DNA of 64,000 nucleotides from Streptomyces sp. ISL-87 (GTDB taxonomy: Bacteria > Actinomycetota > Actinomycetes > Streptomycetales > Streptomycetaceae): NCBI RefSeq assembly GCF_018614095.1, contig NZ_JAGGOY010000061.1, positions 137,804 through 201,803 of the forward strand, written 5' to 3'. The notes under the pieces are model-generated. The model was not told the origin of the DNA, ran no database searches, and saw only the letters and a program-made list of their open reading frames with translations. Positions 52,369-60,000 of the stretch are shown piece after piece (position 1 is the stretch's first letter; the number at the start of each line of letters is the position of its first letter). Both the position numbers and the translations under genes were made by a program.

Positions 52369-53706
52369 GTGACCACGGAACGTGACGACACAAGCGGCGT
52401 TGCCGCCCCCGACGGCCGCTCACTGGCGCCGGAGGGTGCCGGGGATGAAGAGGCGCAGGTCATCGTGGTGGGGGCGGGGCCGGCCGGTTCCGCCGCCGCG
52501 CTGCACCTGGCGCGAGCGGGGGTGGACGTGCTGCTGCTGGAGAAGAGCGCCTTCCCCCGGGAGAAGGTGTGCGGCGACGGGCTGACACCGCGGGGCGTGT
52601 ATCAGTTGGTGCGGATGGGTGTTGACCTCGATGCGCCGGGCTGGATGCGGAACAAGGGGATGCGGTGGGTGTGTGAGGGCAACCAGGTGGAGCTGGACTG
52701 GCCGCGGCTGGGCAGTCTTCCCGACTTCGGGCTCACCCGCAGCCGGCACGACTTCGACGACCTGCTCGCCGCTCATGCCAGCGCCGCCGGAGCGCGGCTG
52801 CGCACCCAGGTGAAGGTGACGGCCCCGCTGACCGACCGGGCGGGATGCATCACCGGGGTGGCCGCTTCTCGAGGTCCCGGCGAGCAACCGGTTCGCTATC
52901 GTGCGCCGCTCGTGGTTGCAGCCGACGGCGCCTCCGCGCGGACTGCGCTGGCTCTGGGACTCGAACGTGACGCACGTCGGCCGGTCGCGGCGGCCGCCCG
53001 CCGCTACTACCGCAGCGAGGCCCGGACCAAGGACCCGTACTTGGAGTTGTGGGCCGATCTGCGCTGTCCGCACACGGGGCTGGATCTGCCCGGGTACGGC
53101 TGGGTGTTCCCGCTCGGTGATGGGCGCATCAACGTCGGCCTGGGGGGCCTGCCGCAGCGGCGGCGCAGGCCGGTGGATCTGCGGGCGGCTTTGGAACACT
53201 GGTTGCCCCGCCTGCCCCCGGACTGGGGTGTGCGGGAGGAGAATGCCGACTCGCCCCTGCGCAGTGCGCCCCTGCCGATGGGACTGAATCGGCGGCCGCA
53301 GTATCGGCGGGGCTTGCTGCTGGTCGGAGACAGCGCCGGCATGGTCAGTCCGTGGAGCGGCGAGGGTATCGCCCAGGCGATGGAGGCCGCGGAGACGGCT
53401 GCCGAGATCATCGCCTTGGCCTTGGCTCGGCCGGCTGGGCCGCGGCGGGAACACGCGCTGCAGCAGTACCCGGGGGAGATCCACCGCCGCTGGGGGCGCT
53501 ACTACCGTCTGGGCAACCTCGCCAGTGATCTTGTCTTCGCCCGGCACGGCTTCCGGCCGCTCCTCCACCCCCGCGTCATGGCCTCGCCCCCGCTCCTGCG
53601 CGCCCTGGCCCGCCTGCTCACTCAAGTGACCGATGGACCGGCCCACGACGGCATCGACGCCGTCCTGCACGCACTTCTGCGCCTCGTTCCTGCCCCACGA
53701 CGGTAA
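52369..53706 (+). CDS. Geranylgeranyl reductase-family FAD-dependent oxidoreductase
   Basis: 445 residues. FAD site VVVGAGPAGSAAALHLARAG, then LEKSAFPREKVCGDGLTPRG, the family CGDGL motif, then LLVGDSAGMVSPWSGEGIAQAME. Reduces double bonds of isoprenoid chains (menaquinone or lipid), or acts as a halogenase-like monooxygenase. GTG 52369 chosen; a CATAGT box 9 bp upstream could be a -10 element, which would make the mRNA nearly leaderless. Confidence 0.9.
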   Translation: MTTERDDTSGVAAPDGRSLAPEGAGDEEAQVIVVGAGPAGSAAALHLARAGVDVLLLEKSAFPREKVCGDGLTPRGVYQLVRMGVDLDAPGWMRNKGMRWVCEGNQVELDWPRLGSLPDFGLTRSRHDFDDLLAAHASAAGARLRTQVKVTAPLTDRAGCITGVAASRGPGEQPVRYRAPLVVAADGASARTALALGLERDARRPVAAAARRYYRSEARTKDPYLELWADLRCPHTGLDLPGYGWVFPLGDGRINVGLGGLPQRRRRPVDLRAALEHWLPRLPPDWGVREENADSPLRSAPLPMGLNRRPQYRRGLLLVGDSAGMVSPWSGEGIAQAMEAAETAAEIIALALARPAGPRREHALQQYPGEIHRRWGRYYRLGNLASDLVFARHGFRPLLHPRVMASPPLLRALARLLTQVTDGPAHDGIDAVLHALLRLVPAPRR

Positions 53707-53761
53707 GCCTGTTGCGCTTGCGTGGCCGTATCCGGCAGTCCAGAGCGAGTGAGGTTTCGCA

Positions 53762-54196
53762 GTGAAGGTCTACACCGACGTGGTCACGGGTGACGAGATG
53801 TTCAGTGACGAATTCCCCGTCACGGACGAGGGTCGGTGGTACGAAATCGAGGGCAAGGTCGTCACGATTGCAGGCGTCCCGGTCGTCGACGTCGAGCACG
53901 CGTACCGCCTTAAGCCGGTCGTGCTCGGCAAGAGGTCCTTCGTGATCTACATGAAGGACTACGTGAGGGCTCTACGCGCCGTGCTCGAAGAGAACCAGGC
54001 CGGCGTGGAGGCTGACGCCAATGCACTCAAAGAGCACCTCCTCGCCGACTTCGACAGGTGGTGGTTCTACGCCGGGGAAAGCTGGAGAACTGACGGCGGG
54101 TTGCTCTGCAAGAGCTGGCGGGAGGACGGCACGCCGTACTTCATCTGCCTCAAGCTGGGAGTCAAGGAGACCACGCGCGCAGTGCCTCCGCGCTGA
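53762..54196 (+). CDS. TCTP (translationally controlled tumour protein) homologue
   Basis: 144 residues. Segments align in order with eukaryotic TCTP: MKVYTDVVTGDEMFSD (TCTP MIIYRDLISHDEMFSD), YEIEGKVV, then YMKDYVRALRAVLEE (YIKDYMKSIKGKLEE), LADFDRWWFYAGES (LANFKNYQFFIGEN), and WREDGTPYFICLK (YREDGVTPYMIFFK). The flexible loop of about 25 residues after the first sheet is shortened. TCTP folds like Mss4 and in eukaryotes binds guanine-nucleotide exchange partners and calcium. Role in bacteria unknown. GTG 53762 with GTGAGG upstream. Confidence 0.88.
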   Translation: MKVYTDVVTGDEMFSDEFPVTDEGRWYEIEGKVVTIAGVPVVDVEHAYRLKPVVLGKRSFVIYMKDYVRALRAVLEENQAGVEADANALKEHLLADFDRWWFYAGESWRTDGGLLCKSWREDGTPYFICLKLGVKETTRAVPPR

Positions 54197-54231
54197 GGTG
54201 GCGGTAGCCGAACGCGGCAGACTGCACTTCG

Positions 54232-54252
54232 CTCTCCCCTCTGGAAGTGCAG
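54232..54252 (+). terminator. Hairpin after TCTP gene
   Basis: CTGCACTTC (54232-54240) pairs with GAAGTGCAG (54244-54252); the three-base apparent gap would need pairs near the loop to open. 36 bp after the stop. Confidence 0.4.
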
Positions 54253-54274
54253 CTCGTGTGGGCTTAGTCCAGTC

Positions 54275-54300
54275 GTTTAGAAGCAGGCCGCAGGGGGCAT
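54275..54300 (+). promoter_or_regulatory. Candidate sigma-B-like promoter for the second csbD
   Basis: GTTT at 54275-54278 and GGGCAT at 54295-54300 are separated by 16 bases. The Streptomyces sigma-B consensus is near GTTT-N14-16-GGGTAT, so one -10 base differs. The csbD start is at 54344. Confidence 0.3.
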
Positions 54301-54343
54301 ACGCGTGACTGCCTGGATTACGAGCGGACTGCGAGGGACCGAT

Positions 54344-54514
54344 ATGAGTACCCGCGAGAAGGCGAAGGCGCAGATCGAACAGGTTGCCGGGAAGGCTGTG
54401 AGGAAGGCCGCCCATGCAGTGGGCAAGGAGACCATCGCCGCCAAGGGCGCGGCTCTGGAAGCCCGAGGCAAGGCCAGGAATGTCAAGGAGAAGGGGAAGG
54501 GCACGTTCCGTTGA
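54344..54514 (+). CDS. CsbD-like stress protein
   Basis: 56 residues: MSTREKAKAQIEQVAGKAVR, then AVGKETIAAKGAALEARGKA and KEKGKGTFR. The helix pattern and lysine spacing match CsbD. ATG 54344 preceded by GAGGGA at 10 nt. A paralogue of the 52056 gene. TTGATC-T-GATCAA surrounds the stop codon. Confidence 0.8.
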   Translation: MSTREKAKAQIEQVAGKAVRKAAHAVGKETIAAKGAALEARGKARNVKEKGKGTFR

Positions 54515-54673
54515 TCTGATCAAACCTGAGTGAGCCAGCCGTGGCGCCGCGGAAAGCGCTGCCGTTAGGAAAACAGTTCCGTCCGGAAACTTGCGGATTC
54601 GAAGGTTTGGGAATGCCTAGGCAGTGAAGAAGCTTATTGACATCAGCTTTACACAACCAGGCAGGAAAGCATC

Positions 54674-54943
54674 ATGGGCATAATTGCTTGGATCCTCCTC
54701 GGGCTACTCGCGGGCCTCATCGCTAAGATGCTGATGCCCGGAAAGGACCCGGGCGGCATCATCATCACCATACTGATCGGCATTGCGGGCGGCCTGCTCG
54801 GCGGCTGGCTCGGCAAGGTGATCTTCGGCGTCGACTCCATCGACGGCTTCTTCGAGCTCTCTACATGGATCGCCGCCATCGTCGGCTCCCTCATCCTTCT
54901 CGTCGGCTACCGCGTCATTACCGGTGGGCGCCGCCGCACGTGA
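54674..54943 (+). CDS. GlsB/YeaQ/YmgE-family membrane stress protein
   Basis: 89 residues with three helices: MGIIAWILLGLLAGLIAKML, GGIIITILIGIAGGLLGGWLG, and TWIAAIVGSLILLVGYRVIT. The family is also called transglycosylase-associated protein; small membrane proteins induced by stress. AGGAAAG upstream of ATG 54674. Confidence 0.92.
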   Translation: MGIIAWILLGLLAGLIAKMLMPGKDPGGIIITILIGIAGGLLGGWLGKVIFGVDSIDGFFELSTWIAAIVGSLILLVGYRVITGGRRRT

Positions 54944-54966
54944 CTCGGCGCGCGCCCAGCCGTCCC

Positions 54967-54997
54967 GAAATGGCTCCTCCTCGTGGGGAGCCATTTC
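54967..54997. terminator. Bidirectional terminator between glsB-like gene and gvpK
   Basis: GAAATGGCTCC (54967-54977) pairs perfectly with GGAGCCATTTC (54987-54997). Lies between convergent genes and ends in AAA/TTT on both strands. Confidence 0.75.
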
Positions 54998-55062
54998 CGC
55001 GTTGCTGTTCGCCCGGGAGGGCATTGACGATCAGCAACCCGGGGTGCGGCAGGGGGACCGCC

Positions 55063-55458
55063 TCAGGGCGGAAGGAGGGGTCCTAGTGGGCCGAGGTCGA
55101 GGTTGAGGTCCTCCAGTGCGTAGCCGTGCTGGGCGCACAGGTCGCTCATGCGCTCGTGCAGGGCGAGGAGCGTGGCTCCGAGTTCCTCTTCTTGTTCGTC
55201 GGTGAGGTCGCCCGCGTCGACGCGGCGCAGGGCCTGGCGTTCGATGAGTTGGCGCACGAGTTCGACGAGGGTGAGGACGAGTTTGAGGAGGTCCTCGCCG
55301 ACGGCGTCGGGATCGGTGCGGATGCGGTGGGCTGGAGGTTGTGGCCGGCCCGGGGCGGTGGGGGGTGCTTGGAGCAGCCGGAAGGCTTCGGCCATGTTGC
55401 CGGTGACGGGGTCGAGGTCGGGGCCGGGGGGCGGTTGCGCAGGCGGGTTGTGGTTCAT
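55063..55458 (-). CDS. gvpK: Gas vesicle protein GvpK
   Basis: 131 residues: disordered proline-rich N terminus, then GEDLLKLVLTLVELVRQLIERQALRRVDAGDLTDEQEEELG, the GvpK core, ending LDLGPLGPLLPP. Assembly factor. Last gene of the operon; start overlaps gvpS stop by 4 bp. Confidence 0.94.
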   Translation of the reverse strand: MNHNPPAQPPPGPDLDPVTGNMAEAFRLLQAPPTAPGRPQPPAHRIRTDPDAVGEDLLKLVLTLVELVRQLIERQALRRVDAGDLTDEQEEELGATLLALHERMSDLCAQHGYALEDLNLDLGPLGPLLPP

Positions 55459-55670
55459 GAGTGCTCGCCGCCGCGGGTGGAGGAGTCGTCGTCGGGGCTG
55501 GTTACGGACGTTATGAGGGCGCGCAGGGAGATCCGTACGAGGTCGATGTCGGCGATGGACAGGACGATGTCGCCGGTGATGACGACGCCGCCGGCGAGAA
55601 GCCGGTCGAGGAGGTCGACCAGGGCGACTTGCCGTCCTGGCAGTGGTTCGTCCCGTTCGGTCAGGGTCAT
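55455..55670 (-). CDS. gvpS: Gas vesicle protein GvpS (GvpA-related)
   Basis: 71 residues: VALVDLLDRLLAGGVVITGDIVLSIADIDLVRISLRALITSV has the GvpA/J/S helix-hairpin-helix. Minor shell or nucleation subunit. Overlaps both neighbours by 4 bp. Confidence 0.92.
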   Translation of the reverse strand: MTLTERDEPLPGRQVALVDLLDRLLAGGVVITGDIVLSIADIDLVRISLRALITSVTSPDDDSSTRGGEHS

Positions 55671-56509
55671 GTCCGTGCGCCGGGGCCTTGGGCAGTTGTA
55701 CGGGGTGGCTGAGGTGGCGGCATGGCGAAGGAGTAGGGCGCCCAGGGTCCGGTGATTTCGACGCGGACGCCCGGAAAGCTTTCGACGGCCTCTTCTATGG
55801 CGGTGCGGAAGGCGTCGGCTCGCCCGTCGGGCACGAGGTAGGCGTCGTTGAGGACATTTTCGCCGGCTTCACCGCGAGTGAGGGATCCCGTCTGGGTGGG
55901 GTGCCGTACGACGTGGGTTGCGTGGCGTGCCGCTGTGGCCGCGATGCGTTCTGCCGCTTGCCTGGCTTGCGTGTAGCGGTCCTCGCGGGCGTGGTGCTGG
56001 GCTTTGCGGGCTCGGAGGTAGGCCTTACCCGGGCTGGTCGGTGCCGGTGTGGCGGGTGCGGTGTCGGGACCGGGGCTGTCAGGCGGGATGTAGGCCTTCA
56101 CGCCGTACTCGGTGTGGCCGGCCAGGAGGGCGAGCCTGTCGGCGAAGGTGCGGGATTGCTCGTGCAGTGCTGCCAGTGCCCGGTCATTGTCCTGGTAGAG
56201 GGTGGCCATCCGCAGGGGCAGGACGGTGGTGTGGTCGGTGAGGACCTGGATGACGTGGTGGTGGGCTCTGGCGGTCGCCTCCAGCCAGGCGAGGTCTTCG
56301 AAGTGGGATTTGAGTGCTTCCTCGCGCCAATGGGTGTCGGGGACATGGCTGGTGACGAACGCGGGAGCGGCCGGGCCGGCACCCGGGGAGGGTTCCAGGA
56401 GGGCGACCGGGGCCTCGGCGACACCGTGGAGGCCGGCCAGGACCTGGCCGAGCTCCGGGGTGGGTACTGCTACGGCGTAGACGTAGGTGAGGGTCGGCTC
56501 TGAGTTCAT
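55667..56509 (-). CDS. gvpL: Gas vesicle protein GvpL (GvpL/F family)
   Basis: 280 residues: LTYVYAVAVPTPELGQVLAG and later VLPLRMATLYQDNDRALAAL, the GvpL/F signature, ending VRVEITGPWAPYSF. Accessory assembly protein that contacts GvpA. Overlaps gvpJ and gvpS by 4 bp. Confidence 0.94.
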   Translation of the reverse strand: MNSEPTLTYVYAVAVPTPELGQVLAGLHGVAEAPVALLEPSPGAGPAAPAFVTSHVPDTHWREEALKSHFEDLAWLEATARAHHHVIQVLTDHTTVLPLRMATLYQDNDRALAALHEQSRTFADRLALLAGHTEYGVKAYIPPDSPGPDTAPATPAPTSPGKAYLRARKAQHHAREDRYTQARQAAERIAATAARHATHVVRHPTQTGSLTRGEAGENVLNDAYLVPDGRADAFRTAIEEAVESFPGVRVEITGPWAPYSFAMPPPQPPRTTAQGPGART

Positions 56510-56937
56510 GGGGCGGGCCTGTTCCTCTTGGTGGCCCGGGGCCGGGGTTCGCTTTCCCCTGCCAGGCTCTCATCGGCGCGTTTGGAGGGGGTGGCTTCCA
56601 GGCGGCCGCGCCGCAGTGCCTCCAGTTCTGAGCGCAGGCGGCGGTTCTCTTCCGCGAGCGGGTCGCCGCTGTGGCGGGAGGAGAGCGAGGGGTCGTACTC
56701 CCACCAGTCGATGCCCATCTCCTTGGCCTTGTCCACGGAGGCGATCAAGATCCGGAGTTTGATGGTCAGCAGCTCGATGTCGAGAAGGTTGATGCGGATG
56801 TCGCCGGCGATGACGATGCCCTTGTCCAGGACGCGTTCGAGGATGTCGGCGAGGCTGGCTGACGAGGTCGGCGGATAGGACATCGGCGTCGCTCGGGACG
56901 GCAGAGGGCCCAGCCGGTTGGCGAGTGGGTCAGTCAC
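56506..56937 (-). CDS. gvpJ: Gas vesicle protein GvpJ
   Basis: 143 residues: SASLADILERVLDKGIVIAGDIRINLLDIELLTIKLRILI is the GvpA-like core, followed by WWEYDPS and a charged coiled-coil C terminus (EENRRLRSELEALRRG). Minor shell protein. GTG start at 56937, 18 bp after gvpG. Confidence 0.93.
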   Translation of the reverse strand: MTDPLANRLGPLPSRATPMSYPPTSSASLADILERVLDKGIVIAGDIRINLLDIELLTIKLRILIASVDKAKEMGIDWWEYDPSLSSRHSGDPLAEENRRLRSELEALRRGRLEATPSKRADESLAGESEPRPRATKRNRPAP

Positions 56938-56955
56938 GGTCTCCGACCTCCCTGG

Positions 56956-57204
56956 TCACGGCTGGCGCTGTCGGAATTGCATGATCTCGTCGAGGCGGTC
57001 GAGGAGTTCGTCCTCCGTGCGGTCGAAGGTGGCCTGATCGATCTCCCCGCGCTCGAGCCGGCGTTCGAGGTCGGCCAGTGCGGCCCAGATCGGAGCGGGG
57101 TCGTAGTACTCGTCGTGTGCCTTGTCCACGACCCGCTGTGCCACCCACACCACGGCCCGCACGGGCGCCATCGGTGCGGTCAGCAGGCCTGTCAGCAGCC
57201 CCAT
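56956..57204 (-). CDS. gvpG: Gas vesicle protein GvpG
   Basis: 82 residues: MGLLTGLLTAPMAPVRAVVW and DLERRLERGEIDQATFDRTEDELLDRL, the GvpG family pattern. AGGAG 5 nt before ATG 57204 fixes the start; a longer frame is open upstream. Accessory assembly factor. Confidence 0.93.
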   Translation of the reverse strand: MGLLTGLLTAPMAPVRAVVWVAQRVVDKAHDEYYDPAPIWAALADLERRLERGEIDQATFDRTEDELLDRLDEIMQFRQRQP

Positions 57205-57250
57205 GGCTCCTCCTGACGTTTCCCGGCCGGCTGCGGTACCGGCCGGGCCA

Positions 57251-57961
57251 CTACACAAAGCTGTACGGGGGCAGCGGCCCTGTGAAGCGGAAATCGATGC
57301 CGTCGACCTGCTGGGAGAGGCTGGCCTCGGCGGAGAGGAAGTTGTCCTTCTGGTCGCCGTGGACCAGGAGGGAGATGTTGAGGATGTCGCCGTCGGCGGG
57401 CGCGCGGACGCTGTGGTCGCGGGCGAAGGGGATCAGGGCTTGGACCAGGCCGGCCGCCAGCGCCTCCTGCCTGTCGCGCACCTCGGTGGCGATGATTTCG
57501 CCGAGCTGGAGTGGCAGCCGGGGGTCGGCGTCGCCGGCTGCGATCTGGTCGTTGAGCTCCCGTGCCTGGGGCGAGTCGTTGAGGATCTCGCGCAGGAGCG
57601 CCTCTTCGTCCTGGGAGGCCTTGATGTGGTACTCGGCGCAGCCTTGAACTCTGTCCAGGGCGTCCAGGTAGGTGTCCGCGCGCTGTTGGAGGGCTTCGGT
57701 GACCGCGAGGTCGTCGGGTGCGGTGTAGCCGAACTGCAGCGGGAGGACCGCGCCGTCGGCCATGAGGCGCTCTTGGACTTCCTGGTGCGCGGCGAGGTCC
57801 CGGCGCTTGGGCCGGATCTCCTCGTCGATGTCGCTGACGACCGCGCACAGTGGCCCGGCGGTGACGGTACGAAGGGGAGCGGGCTCTGCTCCGACACCCG
57901 TCAGCCCGTCCAAGCGACAGGGGTGGGTGGCAGCCGTGATCGAGTACACGTACAGAGCCAT
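57251..57961 (-). CDS. gvpF: Gas vesicle protein GvpF (GvpL/F family)
   Basis: 236 residues: MALYVYSITAA, LPLQFGYTAPDDLAVTEAL and closing IDFRFTGPLPPYSFV. Shorter paralogue of GvpL. Located 3 bp after gvpA, so tightly coupled to structural protein synthesis. Confidence 0.94.
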   Translation of the reverse strand: MALYVYSITAATHPCRLDGLTGVGAEPAPLRTVTAGPLCAVVSDIDEEIRPKRRDLAAHQEVQERLMADGAVLPLQFGYTAPDDLAVTEALQQRADTYLDALDRVQGCAEYHIKASQDEEALLREILNDSPQARELNDQIAAGDADPRLPLQLGEIIATEVRDRQEALAAGLVQALIPFARDHSVRAPADGDILNISLLVHGDQKDNFLSAEASLSQQVDGIDFRFTGPLPPYSFV

Positions 57962-57964
57962 TGC

Positions 57965-58432
57965 CTACTCCCTCTCGCGGTGTACGGGGCGGCGGGCGGG
58001 CCGACGTCGGCGGGGGGTGCTTTCTTGCTCCTCGGCCTCTTCTTCCGGCTCTTCCTCTTCGTCGGACCCGCCGGTCAAGGACTGCGTCACGGCCTCCACG
58101 GCACCGCTGAGTGCGCCCTTGGATTTGCCGTGCGCCCCGCTCTCGACCGCGTTTCCGACGACGTCGGTCAGCTGCGCGGGGGCCTTGCGGCCGGCTTCCA
58201 GGTCGAGCCGGTTGCACGCTTCGGCGAAGCGCAGGTAGGTGTCGACGCTGGCTACGACGATCCGGGCGTCGATCTTCAGGAGTTCGATCCCGACCAGGGA
58301 GACGCGGACGAACACATCTATGACGAGACCGCGATCGAGGATCAGTTCCAGGACGTCGTAGAGGCTGCTCGTGCTCGTGCCTCCGCCTGCGCTTTCACTT
58401 ATGATGCTTCCGCCCTGCGGCACCACAGTCAT
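57965..58432 (-). CDS. gvpA: Gas vesicle structural protein GvpA
   Basis: 155 residues: SLYDVLELILDRGLVIDVFVRVSLVGIELLKIDARIVVASVDTYLRFAEACNRLDL is the classic GvpA wall motif. The C terminus (residues 90-155) is extended by acidic SDEEEEPEEEAEEQ and an arginine patch, as in Streptomyces. Confidence 0.95.
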   Translation of the reverse strand: MTVVPQGGSIISESAGGGTSTSSLYDVLELILDRGLVIDVFVRVSLVGIELLKIDARIVVASVDTYLRFAEACNRLDLEAGRKAPAQLTDVVGNAVESGAHGKSKGALSGAVEAVTQSLTGGSDEEEEPEEEAEEQESTPRRRRPARRPVHRERE

Positions 58433-58461
58433 GGCCGCTTCCCTTCACGGCGGCCGGCCCG

Positions 58462-58848
58462 TCAGACCGGCCTGTCGATCATGCCCCGGCTGTATCGCCG
58501 GGTCCGCTCGTAGGAGATCAGCTCGCCTTCCTCATCCATCGTGACCTTGTAGCTGGCCAGGACGCTGGTGGTGTCGGGGATCCGTTCCAGCTCGAGGACC
58601 TCGACCTGGGCCTCCCAGCCGTCCTCCGTCGGCCGGAGGGACGACACCGATTCGGGAGTGCGCCCCAGCAGTTGTGAGAGCTGTTCGACTGCCAGGCGCA
58701 TGGCCGCGGCCGCGCCGGTGACACCATGGCGGGCGGGAGCTGTTTTGCGAGCCGCAGCCCTGCGGCGGGGCCCGCTGGTTTGTGCGTCCTGGTCACCGTT
58801 GTCGTCTGCCGGGGCACGCCGACGGCGGACCGGCTCTGCTGCGGCCAT
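58462..58848 (-). CDS. gvpO: Gas vesicle protein GvpO
   Basis: 128 residues. Basic disordered N terminus (RRRRAPADDNGD, PRRRAAARKTAPAR), then the GvpO domain with WEAQVEVLELERIPDTTSVLASYKV and YERTRRYSRGM. First gene of the operon, in the position expected of gvpO in Streptomyces. Confidence 0.93.
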   Translation of the reverse strand: MAAAEPVRRRRAPADDNGDQDAQTSGPRRRAAARKTAPARHGVTGAAAAMRLAVEQLSQLLGRTPESVSSLRPTEDGWEAQVEVLELERIPDTTSVLASYKVTMDEEGELISYERTRRYSRGMIDRPV

Positions 58849-59085
58849 GGGCCACTCCCCTCACCCCCGACTCGGGCGTCTGCCCGCTAACGCTGGACAA
58901 ACACTTCTCTTCGGAAGAAACCCTAGATTTTCATCGTATAGGAGGCATATCTGACGTCAGACAGAGCAGCCCTCTGATAACCGTGCGAGCGGTGTGTCCC
59001 GCCACCCAGGCGTGCGTCCACGGCGGCACTTGGACCTGCAAAGGGCGGTGGTGGCCCGCGCGCACCTGGCGAAGGGAAAGGGCTC

Positions 59086-59994
59086 ATGGAGGACACGACC
59101 AAGATCATCCTGGCGGCGGCCGTCGTCGGGGGTTACATACTGGGACGGGCGAAAAAAGGACGCCTGGCCTTCAGCCTGGCGACATACGCCGCCGGTCGCC
59201 GCCTTGGCGTCGAGCCGAGAGAGCTCGCGACGCAGGGCCTCAAGAAGCTCAGCGAGATGCCCCAGGTCGCCGAGCTCGGCGAGCAGATCAGGGGCGAAGC
59301 GCTGGACGCCGGCCGCCGGGCCCTGACAGCTGCCGCCAACCGGCAGATGGCCAAGCTCGCCGACTCGCTCCATGACCGCACCCTCGTCCTCAGCAGGGGC
59401 GACGACGAGGCCGCGGAGGAAGAGGAGTACGACGAGGCGGAAGACGACTACGAAGACGAAGGCGAGCCCTACCAAGAGGCCGAAGAGGAGGAAGAGGAAG
59501 AAGAGGAAGAGGAGCCGGAGGAAGAAGAGGCCGAGGACGAAGAAGAGCCCGAGGAAGAGGAGCCCGAGGAGGAAGAGGAAGAACCACCTCCCCGTCGTCC
59601 GGCCCGCCGCGCCTCCCCCGCGCGCACGACCAAGGCGGCACCCCGCCATGCACCGGCCCGTAAGACGCCGGCCAAGAAGACCGCCCCCGCCAAGAAGACC
59701 GCCCCGGCGAAGAAGGCTGCCCCGGCCAAGAAGGCAGCCCCAGCGAAGAAGACATCGACCGGAAGCGCTGCTGCGAGGACCCCGGCGAAGAAGGCAGCCG
59801 CCGGCACGAAGGCGAGGGCCGCTTCCTCCTCGACGTCGCGGCGGGCGCCGGCCACGAAGGCGGCGGGCAAGCCGGCCGCGAAGAAGACGGCAGCCAAGAA
59901 GAGCACTGCGCGCCAGCCTGCACGCAAGGCCGCTGCGAAGAAGACCGCAGCGACCCGGAAGACGGCCAGCCGCAAGCCGTCCACGCGGAGGTGA
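59086..59994 (+). CDS. Gas-vesicle-associated protein with acidic tract and histone-like tail (GvpY-like)
   Basis: 302 residues: an N-terminal helix MEDTTKIILAAAVVGGYILG, a conserved helical domain to about residue 100, then an acidic tract of over 60 residues made mostly of Glu/Asp, then a Lys/Ala/Pro histone-H1-like tail (AKKTAPAKKAAPAKK). The gene next to gvp clusters in Streptomyces is often annotated GvpY or DNA primase. Divergent from gvpO by 237 bp. Confidence 0.75.
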   Translation: MEDTTKIILAAAVVGGYILGRAKKGRLAFSLATYAAGRRLGVEPRELATQGLKKLSEMPQVAELGEQIRGEALDAGRRALTAAANRQMAKLADSLHDRTLVLSRGDDEAAEEEEYDEAEDDYEDEGEPYQEAEEEEEEEEEEEPEEEEAEDEEEPEEEEPEEEEEEPPPRRPARRASPARTTKAAPRHAPARKTPAKKTAPAKKTAPAKKAAPAKKAAPAKKTSTGSAAARTPAKKAAAGTKARAASSSTSRRAPATKAAGKPAAKKTAAKKSTARQPARKAAAKKTAATRKTASRKPSTRR

Positions 59995-60000
59995 CACCCC

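Noticed and set aside
58880..58906. Possible sigma-B promoter for gvpO (GTTT then GGGCAG on the minus strand)
   Set aside because: Spacing is only 13 and the -10 differs from GGGTAY; too weak to annotate.
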